From positions 1 to 51,910 of the forward strand of contig NZ_JACSRD010000208.1 in NCBI RefSeq assembly GCF_014879935.1: a stretch of DNA of 51,910 nucleotides. Reading direction: 5' to 3'. The translations under genes and the position numbers were made by a program. Numbering within the stretch: the first letter of the stretch is position 1; each line of letters starts with the position of its first letter. The notes below the pieces were generated by a model, which worked only from the letters and a program-made list of their open reading frames with translations, did no database searches and had not been told where the DNA came from. Positions 1 to 9,421 of this stretch are shown in pieces. Source of the stretch: Prosthecobacter sp. Its GTDB lineage: Bacteria; Verrucomicrobiota; Verrucomicrobiia; Verrucomicrobiales; Verrucomicrobiaceae.

Positions 1-497
1 GCGCGCCACGCGCCTCCAGCTAAACGAGTCTTGCCTCCGCCTCCTGCTCGGATACACTCCTTCACGTTACTGCTAGGCAGGGATGGCCCATAACAAATAG
101 CGAATCAAGCTGAGTGAGAAGAACTCAAGACCTCAGGGAGTCGTGCAAAGTAAGCAACAACAAGCATTAGGCAGCGGGCGCAGCCCCTGCTGTGCGCTGA
201 TAAGAGCCACGCCGGGTCGCAGCCTGAAGGGCCGCAAGATCGCTCTTGAGGCGGGGTGTCAGCGCCTGCGTCGAGAGCACACGCTGTGTGTAGCTTGGGG
301 ACCATTCTCAGCGGGTCGAACCGATGCAAGAAGGTCTCAGAATAAAACCCTGTCGCAACCGCTATAAAGTAAGTGGAGAACTACTTTTGCCGCCTGAGTC
401 TCTTGGCCTCAGCAAGCCCCCCCCCCCCGCAACACACTTGTCCGTGCTACCTCAACGACTGGATTCGCTATGCCGATTGAGAGTTTTCAAACACGCC
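1..497. other. No convincing gene; unassigned stretch
   Basis: Short open frames occur on both strands here, but none has a recognisable domain, a plausible signal or convincing composition, and they overlap each other. The stretch contains a 12-C homopolymer near 417-428 and lies just downstream of the prepilin-like gene. I see no tRNA, rRNA or transposase remnant. It may be a decayed gene or plain intergenic DNA. Confidence 0.5.
417..428. repeat. Poly-C tract (12 bases)
   Basis: An uninterrupted run of 12 C (G on the minus strand) lies about 70 bases past the stop of the prepilin-like gene. Long C/G tracts are prone to slipped-strand mispairing and to sequencing error. No open frame that it could switch is apparent, so a phase-variation role is speculative. 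Confidence 0.8.
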
Positions 498-788
498 CTA
501 ACGAAGCGGATCTTGCTTAGGCGGCGATGGCGCCTTTGGAACCAACTGACTGTCCATAAGCACTCTCACCTTGGGAATCTCGTCAACGCGAGGCTTAAAT
601 GCATTCGGCGGCAAGGCATGCTCGTTATCCTCCGGAGCCTGATCATCTTGAGTCACAACCATTTTTCCGGCCTCCTTGTAGCCCAGGCGCACCATTCCAA
701 CAGGAACTACAATCCAAAGTAAAACTACACTCACGGTCATAACAACAAGAGATTCCAGTATGGTCAATCCATGGTCTTTATTAGTCAT
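498..788 (-). CDS. Short prepilin-like protein (type IV pilin/pseudopilin N-terminus)
   Basis: This 96-residue protein starts MTNKDHGLTILE and continues into a hydrophobic helix of about 20 residues (SLVVMTVSVVLLWIVVP). The short charged leader, Gly before the cleavage point, and Glu at +5 match the prepilin-peptidase signal of type IV pilins and pseudopilins. The rest (about 60 residues) is acidic and proline-containing, with no recognised pilin head. I prefer the start at 788 over the in-frame start at 827, because it gives a leader of usual length. No other pilus gene is nearby, so it is an orphan. The protein would be inner-membrane anchored and, if processed, could join a pilus or pseudopilus. 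Function is inferred from the N-terminus only. Confidence 0.55.
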   Translation of the reverse strand: MTNKDHGLTILESLVVMTVSVVLLWIVVPVGMVRLGYKEAGKMVVTQDDQAPEDNEHALPPNAFKPRVDEIPKVRVLMDSQLVPKAPSPPKQDPLR

Positions 789-986
789 AATACAAGTCAA
801 ACCTAACAATAGTGGTGAAAAGAACATTCTTCATGCTCTGTCATTTGAGCCTCTCCAGACACTGACTTCATCACGTAACTGAGGCAACTTAATAACGCGT
901 TTCTAGCTAGATTTTTTGACAGAGTTTACAGATGCTGCGATGCCTCTTCGTCTGAATTGCCGCCCATAAACTATTGTCAAAACAAA

Positions 987-2138
987 ATGAAGTTCCTTTT
1001 CGTCAGCGCAAACCAAGGGGGAGGGGGAAGCGAGGAACTTTGGATCCAAACCGCTGGATGGCTCAGAAATCTTGGCCACAAGGTACACGCCGTGACGGAA
1101 TGGAAGACGGCAGCAGTTCGACGATTGGACCAGCTCGATAGTTTTAATGTCTCGCATTCCACAGCCGATCCGACAGGAGGGGGGGCGATAATCAACAAGG
1201 TTACCGAGCGCATTTTCCGTCGGCAGCCTTGGAACCAACGGAATCTCCGGTCGATATTGAAATCGTTGCGGCCAGACCTCGTCATTTTTAATTCCGGCAC
1301 CCTGGTGGACGGCATTTCATTGCTCCAGGTCATTCAAGATGAACAGGTTCCTTACGTCGTAGTGACCCATCTCGTATCCACCGACAACTGGCCGAATGAT
1401 GATTTGGCCACGAGAATTCACACACTTTTTAGCCGTGCCATCGAGACTTGCTTCGTCTCTCAGCACAATCTTGAGTTGTACACGCTTCAAACAGGCAGAA
1501 AGCTTATTAATAGCTCCATCGTTCGGAATCCATTTTTGGTTAAGGGAGCCCAGATCCCAATGCCTGAGCAAAACGAGGGCACACCTGTTCGACTGGCATT
1601 ACCTGCGAGGCTTCACCCAAAGACGAAGGGGCAAGACATGCTCTTTAGTGTGCTTTCCCGTCCTGAGTGGCAAGTGCGGAATATCCAAGTATCGCTTTTT
1701 GGAACGGGAAGCTGCGAAGATTCACTGCGCAGATTGCGCTCGGAGTTGGGACTCGGTAACAAAGTGGTCTTTGCCGGGCATGTGGAGGATATGGATCATG
1801 TGTGGCTCCATCATCACGCACTGGTCCTTCCCTCGCGCCATGAGGGATTGCCCATCGCACAAATTGAGGCCATGATTGCAGGCCGCACCGTCATAGCCAC
1901 TCCGGCTGGTGGCATACCAGAGATGATGAAACCTGGTCAGACGGGATACCTTGCTTCGGCGTGCGAGGTCGAAGCTCTTCATCGGGCTATGGATGAAGCT
2001 TGGAGCCAACGCGATCGCTGGGGCAGCTTGGGAGAAGCCGGAAGAGAACTTGTGCGATCCCGTATTCCAGCGGATCCGGTTAAAAGCTGGGGGAAGCACC
2101 TTGCAGACCTTGCTGACTCACAGCGCGGCAGGATTTGA
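987..2138 (+). CDS. GT4-family glycosyltransferase
   Basis: A 383-residue GT-B glycosyltransferase. The N-terminus (MKFLFVSANQGGGGSEELW) is the usual first strand followed by a glycine-rich loop. The C-terminal half carries the nucleotide-sugar site, with PSRHEGLPIAQIE giving the E-x7-E motif, followed by GRTVIATPAGGIPEMM. I chose the ATG at 987 over the in-frame start at 957 because it begins directly at the first beta strand. The protein is predicted to be cytoplasmic and to add a sugar from a nucleotide donor to a surface glycan; donor and acceptor cannot be read from the sequence. It is the only plus-strand gene at this edge of the cluster, and its 3' end overlaps the convergent GT2 gene by 59 bases. 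Confidence 0.88.
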   Translation: MKFLFVSANQGGGGSEELWIQTAGWLRNLGHKVHAVTEWKTAAVRRLDQLDSFNVSHSTADPTGGGAIINKVTERIFRRQPWNQRNLRSILKSLRPDLVIFNSGTLVDGISLLQVIQDEQVPYVVVTHLVSTDNWPNDDLATRIHTLFSRAIETCFVSQHNLELYTLQTGRKLINSSIVRNPFLVKGAQIPMPEQNEGTPVRLALPARLHPKTKGQDMLFSVLSRPEWQVRNIQVSLFGTGSCEDSLRRLRSELGLGNKVVFAGHVEDMDHVWLHHHALVLPSRHEGLPIAQIEAMIAGRTVIATPAGGIPEMMKPGQTGYLASACEVEALHRAMDEAWSQRDRWGSLGEAGRELVRSRIPADPVKSWGKHLADLADSQRGRI

Positions 2139-3057
2139 ACCAGCACCTTGCTGCCAAGTCATTCTTTGAAATTAGCTTTTCAACTGCGTCAAGAAATGAC
2201 GGCAGGCACATACGTTTAATTGCAGGCACTCTATCCAGGCGACGAAAATGCTGCGCTATCCGCCAAATCGAGGGTAACGCGAAATTGCCGGTCCGGTCAT
2301 GCAGGAGCATAGCTGAACGAGAGGACAAGCCAGTGAAAGCAGCCCCGTGTCGTTCCCATACACAGCGCCGTGCAAACGCCGCTCGCCTCTCTCTCATTGC
2401 TTTCTGAGTGACACCGTCTGGATTGACTCGATATCTCAGCAAGCGGTCAGGCATTGTGGCGGCAAGGAATCGAGTCTGGAGACGCATCCATAAATCGTAA
2501 TCCTCAGACCAGTATGGTTCTTCGGGGGTACTGTGATCTTGGTAATTTCCGGATTCAAGAACCGCGCTGCGCTTGAAAAGGACCGTAGGATGCCAAATCC
2601 TCGGCCCGACAAGGGTGGCATGCAGCACATCCGTGGCTGCGTAAGGAAGCTTAGAAGCTCCATTAACAGGGTTGCCAGCCATGTCGATGCAGTCGCGGTC
2701 AGTACCCACGAGGGCAATTTCTGGATGCCGCTGGAGAAAATCGATCTGTAGGCGAAAACGCTCCGGGTGGCAGATGTCGTCCACATCCATACGGGCGCAC
2801 AACTCTGTGGGGGCCTCCTCCACGAGACGACTCAGGGAAAGTCCCAGGGACAACGGCATCCCGCGAAAGACCCGGCCCGGCAGACGCGATGGCAACCACC
2901 GATCCAGGATCTCAAGAGTGCCGTCGGTGGAGCCATTGTCCCACACCATGACCTCAAAGTCCCGCAGGGTCTGCTGCTCAAGGGAAAGCAGCATTTCCTC
3001 GACGAAGGGTGCTCCGTTCAACACCGGGATGATGACACTAATACGAGGATTTCCCAT
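2080..3057 (-). CDS. GT2-family glycosyltransferase
   Basis: A 325-residue GT-A glycosyltransferase. The start (ISVIIPVLNGAPFVEEMLLSL) is the classic GT2 beginning. The metal-binding DxD appears as MDVDD around residues 91-94, and a likely catalytic acid pair as WSEDYDLW around 185-186. There are no membrane segments, so it should act in the cytoplasm or at the inner face of the membrane. Its start overlaps the end of the upstream GT4 gene by 20 bases, which implies co-transcription. It is the last gene of the long minus-strand cluster and converges with the GT4 gene at 987-2138. The specific sugar is unknown. Confidence 0.88.
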   Translation of the reverse strand: MGNPRISVIIPVLNGAPFVEEMLLSLEQQTLRDFEVMVWDNGSTDGTLEILDRWLPSRLPGRVFRGMPLSLGLSLSRLVEEAPTELCARMDVDDICHPERFRLQIDFLQRHPEIALVGTDRDCIDMAGNPVNGASKLPYAATDVLHATLVGPRIWHPTVLFKRSAVLESGNYQDHSTPEEPYWSEDYDLWMRLQTRFLAATMPDRLLRYRVNPDGVTQKAMRERRAAFARRCVWERHGAAFTGLSSRSAMLLHDRTGNFALPSIWRIAQHFRRLDRVPAIKRMCLPSFLDAVEKLISKNDLAARCWFKSCRAVSQQGLQGASPSF

Positions 3058-4279
3058 GTGTCGTCAAGTTTTTGACACCGGCGAGGCGGCGATAGAGGGA
3101 CGCATAAGCGCCCAAGGTCTTGTCCAAGGCATGGTTACGCACGATGATGTCACGCGCATCCCTACCCATGTTATTTCTCATGGAAGCGTTACTGAGCACT
3201 TCAGTCATGGCGGCGGACCAAGCGGGCGCGGGATCATCCACCACACGGATAACCCCTTCTTTTTCGCCTAACTGCCCGTCCGGGAAGCCCATGAAACGAC
3301 GAGTTAGACAGGGCAGACCGGTCCCCATCGCCTCTAGCAGGGCGTTCGGGAATCCCTCCTGCGTGGAGGGAAAGACAAAGATGTCCGCCATCTGGTACCA
3401 GCGCTGAATGTCGGGCTGCTGCGTGATGTGCAGAACGCGCGGCAGGGATGCAAGGTCTCTGAACAGGCCAGCTTGGTAAGTTTCTATCTCGGAACGCTCC
3501 TTTTCGGACGAGACGGTCGGCCTATACACGGATCCCACCAAAATCAGCCAGGCGTCAGGATGTTTAGCCGCCACTTCAGGCCATGCCTGCAACAAGGTCG
3601 AGACTCCCTTGCGCGGGATCAGGTGCCCGACGTAGAGACAGATCTTGGCATTCGACGGAAGGACTGCGGAGGCCAGTTCCGGCCATGCTGCTGGCCAAGG
3701 CGCGGGTTGGAAACGCTCGATGTTTACCCCATGGGAGATGACATGCAACCGACGAGGGCTAACCCCCATGCGCCGCTGCGCTGCGGCCATGGCCGGAGAC
3801 CCTACCACCACGGCATCAAAAATCCGCTGAAACCACATCTGTAGTTGAAGATTCACCCAGCGGTGCAGGGCGGTGCGGCCCCACGTCTCTGGTTCCACCA
3901 TGGTGGAAACAAAGATAAGAGCACGGCCCTGGCGTTTGATCCGCCACAGGCTGTGAAAAATGCGGCGGTCCATCTTGATTGTCTGCACCACCTGCGCTCT
4001 GTCCTTGCCCTGCGCCGCGAGATACCGCTCCGTTTCTTGAAAGAGAAGCAGGTCGCGCTCACGCGGGACAGAGCCCGTTTCCATGCGAGTGACATCCACG
4101 CAGTCGTCCATGCGCTCCTGCACCGGCAGGGCTGGATCACTCCGAGACGTGATGACGGAAGTCTGCACGCCCAGTTTCCGCAGACCAGGCGAATAACGGC
4201 GGAAACGTTCCGCAGCACCGGCAAGCACGGGCGCGTAGTGCGGGAATATCTGGCAGACGTTTATTTTAGGGTCTGACAT
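3038..4279 (-). CDS. GT4-family glycosyltransferase
   Basis: A 413-residue GT-B enzyme. MSDPKINVCQIFPHYAPVLAG opens the N-terminal Rossmann-like domain. The C-terminal domain shows YVGHLIPRKGVSTLLQAW and the E-x7-E motif within STQEGFPNALLEAMGTGLP. Upstream in-frame starts would add 46 residues of low-quality sequence, so the ATG at 4279 is chosen; no clear ribosome binding site was seen. It overlaps the next GT2 gene by 20 bases, and 285 bases separate it from the acyltransferase upstream. It is likely one of the sequential transferases assembling the repeat unit; donor specificity is unknown. Confidence 0.86.
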   Translation of the reverse strand: MSDPKINVCQIFPHYAPVLAGAAERFRRYSPGLRKLGVQTSVITSRSDPALPVQERMDDCVDVTRMETGSVPRERDLLLFQETERYLAAQGKDRAQVVQTIKMDRRIFHSLWRIKRQGRALIFVSTMVEPETWGRTALHRWVNLQLQMWFQRIFDAVVVGSPAMAAAQRRMGVSPRRLHVISHGVNIERFQPAPWPAAWPELASAVLPSNAKICLYVGHLIPRKGVSTLLQAWPEVAAKHPDAWLILVGSVYRPTVSSEKERSEIETYQAGLFRDLASLPRVLHITQQPDIQRWYQMADIFVFPSTQEGFPNALLEAMGTGLPCLTRRFMGFPDGQLGEKEGVIRVVDDPAPAWSAAMTEVLSNASMRNNMGRDARDIIVRNHALDKTLGAYASLYRRLAGVKNLTTHGKSSY

Positions 4280-4564
4280 CGCGGAAAACGGGACGACTGG
4301 GAGTCTTTCCCTGTGTGTTCTGGCCAGGTTGGCGTTGATCAAGAGAAACCTGACCGCATGGGCCAGCCACGCCAGCGCCGCTTCGGCAGCCACAACAGAG
4401 ACTAAACGCCGCCCCAAACCTCTGACCGAGTACCTGAAGCGCCTCCTTCGCGAAATTTGCCCAGAAAGTCAGGAGATTATCGGGCGCATCAATACGCACC
4501 GACCTAGCCCGCGTCCTGATGCCCGAGGGGCATTGTAAACTCGAGCAATCGTTGCTTGTGGTTC

Positions 4565-5701
4565 CTAACCGGCCCTTGACGCGTGATTTCTGGTCAGCCG
4601 CCTTCCTAATTCGATGGCGGGCTTTTCCAAAATGTGATGCAGTAGCAGTGCCAAGCCAACGGTGACAGTCACCGCCATTAGAAATGGCAACGCGGGATTG
4701 GAGACCATCTGGGTGCCTGCGAGCGTTTTCAAGGCCACCAGTACAGGATAGTGCAGGATATAGATGCCGTAGGATAGGTCCACCCGCAGCCACTGCTGTA
4801 GCCGTGTAAGTGTCGAGTGCATCCGATGCCAGTGAAGGGTTCCAGCGATGAGTATCAGGGAGCCGAGACCACAAAGGTAGTATCCCAACCAGATGCTCGG
4901 CATCACATATCGCCACGAAATAGCCGCGTACAACCCCAGTCCCAGCAACATCAGGCCCCACCAGGCGGCAGCATTAATACGGATCCAGAACGATGCGGGC
5001 ACGCGGCAGAGTGCCGTGCCCAAGGAAAACATGCCAAGGAAGGCGGCAGTGCCCACCACATGCGTATCCAGCCAGTGGCTGCTCAGCACCAGCGCCACGG
5101 TAATGCCCCAGGCTAAAGCAGCCCGGCTGCGCAGGATGACCCAGGCGAGAAGCGGGAACACCAATGAAACCTTGGCTTCCGTCATCAACGTCCAGACCGT
5201 AGGCAGGGCAAAGTCAGACTTCATGCCTGGGGCTACCAGGGTCGTCTGGAGAAACCATTGCTTCAGTTGCAGGCCGGTGCCGTCGAGGAACCAGGCAGGA
5301 AGTCCCCTCACCTGCCCCGCCCCTTTTTGTTGCACCGCCCACAACACCAAAAAGGCCAGCAGCAATGCCGCCCAATACACGGGATAAAGACGGCAAATGC
5401 GCCTCACACCAAACTTCACGTAAGCAGTGAAGGAAGGTGCCTTGTTCCCGATGGAAAGAGCCAGCACATAGCCACTTAGCACAAAAAAAAGCATCACGGC
5501 GGCCTTGGAGTCCAGCAAGCCCTTCGTGAGCCACTCCGGCCAGCGCAACTCAAACACCAGCCGAAAATGCTGTACCAGCACAATGAACGCGGCAATCACT
5601 CTCAGCGCGTCCAGCGCGATGATGCGCTCGTGCCCGGCTTTGTGCGGCACCGCAGCAGTTGATGAAGAGTTCACTTGCGACGTAATGGATGTGTCATTCA
5701 C
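4565..5701 (-). CDS. Acyltransferase family 3 membrane protein
   Basis: A protein of about 378 residues with roughly ten hydrophobic helices. Near the start, ALDALRVIAAFIVLVQHFRL carries the conserved Arg and His of acyltransferase-3 enzymes, and FFVLSGYVLAL follows as usual. These inner-membrane enzymes move acetyl or other acyl groups onto periplasmic glycans. Two GTG starts are possible, at 5752 and 5701. I prefer 5701: it has a GGTGGAG-like site just upstream and overlaps the upstream TGA by a few bases, as expected for translational coupling. There is no C-terminal SGNH domain, unlike the two longer acyltransferases of this cluster. Confidence 0.85.
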   Translation of the reverse strand: MNDTSITSQVNSSSTAAVPHKAGHERIIALDALRVIAAFIVLVQHFRLVFELRWPEWLTKGLLDSKAAVMLFFVLSGYVLALSIGNKAPSFTAYVKFGVRRICRLYPVYWAALLLAFLVLWAVQQKGAGQVRGLPAWFLDGTGLQLKQWFLQTTLVAPGMKSDFALPTVWTLMTEAKVSLVFPLLAWVILRSRAALAWGITVALVLSSHWLDTHVVGTAAFLGMFSLGTALCRVPASFWIRINAAAWWGLMLLGLGLYAAISWRYVMPSIWLGYYLCGLGSLILIAGTLHWHRMHSTLTRLQQWLRVDLSYGIYILHYPVLVALKTLAGTQMVSNPALPFLMAVTVTVGLALLLHHILEKPAIELGRRLTRNHASRAG

Positions 5702-6626
5702 TGGCTCCACCGGTTTTGCCGAAACTGCGCAGCCGCAGGTTGTAAATCTCACGATGGTGGCGCAGATTCGAGTCGAGGATCAGTCCTACCAGAAGCACCA
5801 CGGTGGAGATGACCATGATACTCGCGGCCAGCATGGCGCTGGGTACGCGGCTGACCCAGGCTGTGGTGATAAACTCATACACAGGCAGGGCACCAATGAG
5901 CAGGCCCAGAAAATACCCCAGCAGCGCGAGAACACCGAAGAAGCGCATGGGGCGGTAGTCGCGGAACAGCATGAGCAACACACGCAGAATCCGGAGGCCG
6001 TCGTGGACCGTGCGCAGCTTGGAGGCCGTGCCCTCCGCCCGGTCTCCGAAGGGGATCGGCACATCCACGGTGGAAAACCCCTTGTCGATGGCCTGGATGG
6101 TCAGTTCGATCTCCAGCTCAAAACCACGGGACAAGACCGGCACGTTCATGTAGAACCGGCGGGAAAACAGACGCAGGCCTGAAAAGACATCCCCGGGTTC
6201 CTGGCCAAATACAGCCTTCACAAACTTCGCAAACATCGAGGTTCCGAACTGGTGGCCCGGCCGAAACACATCTTCCTTAGTTTTGCGCACACCGGTGATC
6301 ATGTCCGCCGGTGCCTGAATGTAACGCTCGAAAAGAAGCACTCCTCCTGCGGCCGGGTAGCTGCCGTCCCCATCAACCATCAGCACCAAGTCGGTGTCGA
6401 TCTGGCCCAAAGCGGTGGCCACAGCCTTCGCCTTGCCCCGGCGTGACTCCAGGAGAACATCCGCACCTGCCGCACGTGCGCAGGCGCTGGTGGCATCGGT
6501 GGAGCCATTGTCCACCACCAGGATGCGAGCCAAGGGAAAGGCCTCCTTGTATTCGGCCACTACCCCAGCTATGGCCACCTCCTCATTGAGGCACGGAATG
6601 AGGACTGTCAGGGTTGGTCGGGTCAT
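5694..6626 (-). CDS. GT2 glycosyltransferase of the polyprenyl-phosphate (DPM/GtrB-like) type
   Basis: A 310-residue protein. The N-terminal GT-A domain begins TLTVLIPCLNEEVAIAGVV, has VVDNGSTD at about 38-44 and a DxD as VDGDGSY at 85-87. Two C-terminal hydrophobic segments (about 225-250 and 262-285) anchor it in the membrane. This layout is typical of dolichol/undecaprenyl-phosphate sugar synthases, which make the lipid-linked sugar used by GT-C enzymes outside the membrane. The adjacent membrane protein, coupled through an ATGA overlap at 6623-6626, is a plausible user of that donor. The sugar is not determinable. Confidence 0.85.
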   Translation of the reverse strand: MTRPTLTVLIPCLNEEVAIAGVVAEYKEAFPLARILVVDNGSTDATSACARAAGADVLLESRRGKAKAVATALGQIDTDLVLMVDGDGSYPAAGGVLLFERYIQAPADMITGVRKTKEDVFRPGHQFGTSMFAKFVKAVFGQEPGDVFSGLRLFSRRFYMNVPVLSRGFELEIELTIQAIDKGFSTVDVPIPFGDRAEGTASKLRTVHDGLRILRVLLMLFRDYRPMRFFGVLALLGYFLGLLIGALPVYEFITTAWVSRVPSAMLAASIMVISTVVLLVGLILDSNLRHHREIYNLRLRSFGKTGGASE

Positions 6627-8320
6627 GGCTGGCGATCTGGATTGTCGATAATCGGAGCTGTATTAAGTAGATAAACACCAGGCTGCACCTCTTTGCCCAA
6701 TTTTCGGGCATAACTGAGCAGCCAAGGTTCTGGAGTTTGTTTAAGCAGCTCCCGCAGATGGTCAACAAAAGGGACAAAATAGACATCGGACGGCATGCCT
6801 TGGCGGTAGTATTTCTCCTCCACCACCAGCCATGAGATGTCGTTGTCAGCACAAAAGGCCCGCACATCGTCCTGACGGGACGAATAAAAGGCACGGACAA
6901 GTGCCGCATGACGTTCCATCACCAGCTTCCGGTAGCGAGTAAACAAGACGCCATGGGAGCACTCGTTGCTGATGTAAACGCTACGATGGCAGAGCACAGG
7001 AACAAAGTCGGCCGTGCGCGGAAAGCAGGCTATCAGTTCCTCTCCGCCGGTGCGCGCCAGCTCAAAATACAACGCAGAGTATTCGGAGACGTCCTCCGCT
7101 CCTTTCCCCCGGATGCTCGTTGAACGGGTGGCGATGGCCAGGACCACAAATACGATGCCCGCCTGCCGAACTCTGCCTGGCGTCACCAGTCCAAACGCCG
7201 CATCCAGCACCACTGCCACAGACAGGACCGCCAGCACTGGCAAGCTCCAGGTCAGGTAGCGGGAAGGCTCATACAATCTTGGCAGCAGAACCACCGCTAT
7301 CTCAAAGGTGATGACCGCGCTTAACATCAGCGCCAGGAGGACAAATCCATGCCGTCGGCAACGGCGGAAAACGATGCCCAGAGCCACCAGCAGCAGGATA
7401 CCCGCCACGACATGGAACATGACAAGCAAAGTACTGCCCAGACTGGCAGCGTGACGAAGCACAGGCTCCAGCAGAATCTTGTCCCAGGGCATCAGGAACC
7501 AAGTCATGGAATCGCCCAGCGAAGCAGGCGGCCAAACCGGCACACGCCCCCCCTGGTGATAGAGAGGATCCCTCTGGATTTCCGCAAGCGTCACTTGAGG
7601 CCCTACCCACGGGTGCAATGCAAGTTCGTGGCTTTTCAGCAGCACCAAGATGGCACCTGCCGCCACAGCCACCATCACAGGCCACTGCTGGCGCAGTTGG
7701 GCTGACACATGGAGAGCCTCACGCCAGCCGCCGACTTTTCCAGCCATCTGCTCATACAGCCACAGCAGCCCATATGCCGGGCACAGAAGCACAAAGACGA
7801 TCGGATAAAGAGCTGCGGCCAGAAACATGCAGATAGCGGTCCAACCACGACGCTCCGCCAGGACCGAAAGCAGAAAGCCACTCACCAAGGGCCAGGCGAA
7901 GCTGCGGGCAAAACCGCCACTGATGCCGATCCATGCGTCTGAAACAAAAAAGAACGCCATGACCAGCCAGCCCAGGCGAATACCGCCTAGCCATCTGCCG
8001 ATTTGGAAAATAAGAAAACCCGTCAGCGCATGCATCGCCAGAGCCAGTACCTTTCCCACCAACAGGGTGGGCAGCACCAGGTGCAGCGCCTGGAACACCA
8101 TGGCTGTCATATACGGCTGGATGGCCTTGGCAGAGTCCAGCCAGGGATCATCACCACGGAATCCACCAGCGGGGCCGGCATCCAGCCAGACGTGGTGCTG
8201 AGCAATATCATCCGTGAGGAGCATCGGACGCAGCAAAGTGTGTCCCTGTAGTGCCAAAGACAGCACGCAGGATGCGGCAAAGGCAAGCCGAGTCACGGCT
8301 TTAGGGGAGAATTTCGGCAT
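6623..8320 (-). CDS. Polytopic membrane protein, putative GT-C glycosyltransferase
   Basis: A 565-residue protein with many hydrophobic segments in the first two thirds and a soluble C-terminal part of about 140 residues. An acidic pair (TDDIAQHH, residues 37-38) sits in the first predicted extracytoplasmic loop, where GT-C enzymes keep their catalytic or metal-binding acids. I do not recognise a named family. Its stop overlaps the start of the polyprenyl-phosphate GT2 gene by four bases, and a GT-C enzyme would use exactly that type of donor. The role is therefore inferred from topology, the acidic loop and the neighbour. A polymerase or flippase-like role is the alternative. Confidence 0.6.
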   Translation of the reverse strand: MPKFSPKAVTRLAFAASCVLSLALQGHTLLRPMLLTDDIAQHHVWLDAGPAGGFRGDDPWLDSAKAIQPYMTAMVFQALHLVLPTLLVGKVLALAMHALTGFLIFQIGRWLGGIRLGWLVMAFFFVSDAWIGISGGFARSFAWPLVSGFLLSVLAERRGWTAICMFLAAALYPIVFVLLCPAYGLLWLYEQMAGKVGGWREALHVSAQLRQQWPVMVAVAAGAILVLLKSHELALHPWVGPQVTLAEIQRDPLYHQGGRVPVWPPASLGDSMTWFLMPWDKILLEPVLRHAASLGSTLLVMFHVVAGILLLVALGIVFRRCRRHGFVLLALMLSAVITFEIAVVLLPRLYEPSRYLTWSLPVLAVLSVAVVLDAAFGLVTPGRVRQAGIVFVVLAIATRSTSIRGKGAEDVSEYSALYFELARTGGEELIACFPRTADFVPVLCHRSVYISNECSHGVLFTRYRKLVMERHAALVRAFYSSRQDDVRAFCADNDISWLVVEEKYYRQGMPSDVYFVPFVDHLRELLKQTPEPWLLSYARKLGKEVQPGVYLLNTAPIIDNPDRQP

Positions 8321-8329
8321 AAATAGAAC

Positions 8330-9421
8330 TCAGGAAGCCTGCTGCGGCGATTCACAGCGAACCTGAAGTGTCTGCGCCATTGGCTTGCACCAACGGCTCA
8401 GCGGCTGCTCCCACCACTTCCAAACCGCCATGCCAAAAAGAACGGCCAAAGCGGCAGCCAGGAACAAAAACAAGTCCATCAAGAGAGGTTGGTTCCTCAG
8501 CATGTCAGGATCCACAAAGGCAAACACGGCCATCAAAACGAACCCGTGGGCCAGAAAGATGGAATAGCTGGCACGGCCCAGGTTCCCGATGTCCTTCAGC
8601 CGCCAGTTTTCGGGAACTACTGAACGCTCGAACAATGCCAACCCGGCAAGCCCCAGCGAGAAAACAGCCGCCCAAAAACCCTTTTGCCAGAGTACTGAAT
8701 GGTCGGAGAGCCAAGCATGCTGGAAGTTCCCAGCGATCAGACCACCCAGCGCGGCGGCGCACAGAGCGATGCCCCACGTGCGGCTCCCGCGCTGCCGGAC
8801 CCACTCCGCCGCAACCACCCCGGCCAAAAACTCGAGAATGAAAGGATGCACAAAAAACCCAGGGCCTGAAATAGCAGGTGAGATGCCCTGCCGCACCCCG
8901 GTGCCCACCAGCAGGCCACCCGTGGTCAGCAATGCCGGCAATACTACTTTCCGGGGAAGCATCAAGCAGGCTGCCATCAACGCACCAAAAAACACCTCGA
9001 AGGACATGGTCCATGCAGCCACAATGATGGGAAAAGACTTCTGCGGAAGTGCCAGCAGGGATGGAATGATCTGATAACTGCCGAGGCTTCTGCCAGGAAC
9101 CAGAGCCAGAAGCAGCAATTTGAACAACGTGAGGGTGATAAGCAGAGGATATATCCTCCACGCACGCCGCCAGAGAAACCGCTGCGCCATGCCGCACTGA
9201 CCGGCATCCGACCGATGGGAGCCCCAGAGGACAAAACCGCTCAAAACAAAGAAGAAATCCACCCGGAAAATGCTGTGGTAAAACAGACCTCCCAGCCAGT
9301 TATAGTCCCAGTAGCGAGCTGCATGCACGCTAACGTGATGACACACCACCAGGAGTGCGAAGATTCCCCGCATCGCTTGAAAGCCATGCAGCACAGCCAG
9401 AGCACCACTTTGTTTCGCCAT
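8330..9421 (-). CDS. Acyltransferase family 3 membrane protein
   Basis: A 363-residue polytopic protein. LHGFQAMRGIFALLVVCHHVS gives the conserved Arg and His pair in the first helix region, DFFFVLSGFVLW follows, and RRAWRIYPLLITL is the third family landmark. The enzyme is predicted to O-acylate a glycan on the periplasmic side. There is no SGNH extension. The ATG at 9421 is the natural start. The gene is nine bases from the downstream GT-C-like gene, while 223 bases separate it from the upstream SGNH acyltransferase, one of the few places where the cluster could be split into two transcripts. Confidence 0.88.
   Translation of the reverse strand: MAKQSGALAVLHGFQAMRGIFALLVVCHHVSVHAARYWDYNWLGGLFYHSIFRVDFFFVLSGFVLWGSHRSDAGQCGMAQRFLWRRAWRIYPLLITLTLFKLLLLALVPGRSLGSYQIIPSLLALPQKSFPIIVAAWTMSFEVFFGALMAACLMLPRKVVLPALLTTGGLLVGTGVRQGISPAISGPGFFVHPFILEFLAGVVAAEWVRQRGSRTWGIALCAAALGGLIAGNFQHAWLSDHSVLWQKGFWAAVFSLGLAGLALFERSVVPENWRLKDIGNLGRASYSIFLAHGFVLMAVFAFVDPDMLRNQPLLMDLFLFLAAALAVLFGMAVWKWWEQPLSRWCKPMAQTLQVRCESPQQAS

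Noticed and set aside
324..722. A 132-residue plus-strand frame across the prepilin-like gene and the C tract
   Set aside because: It is antisense to the prepilin-like gene and has no recognised features; the prepilin signal on the other strand is more convincing.
957..986. Upstream in-frame start for the first GT4 gene
   Set aside because: The ten extra residues carry no signal or family similarity, while the ATG at 987 begins exactly at the first beta strand of the GT-B fold.
4266..4961. A 231-residue minus-strand frame overlapping the acyltransferase end and the gap before the GT4 gene
   Set aside because: It overlaps the acyltransferase in another frame and shows no domain; composition is like other shadow frames.
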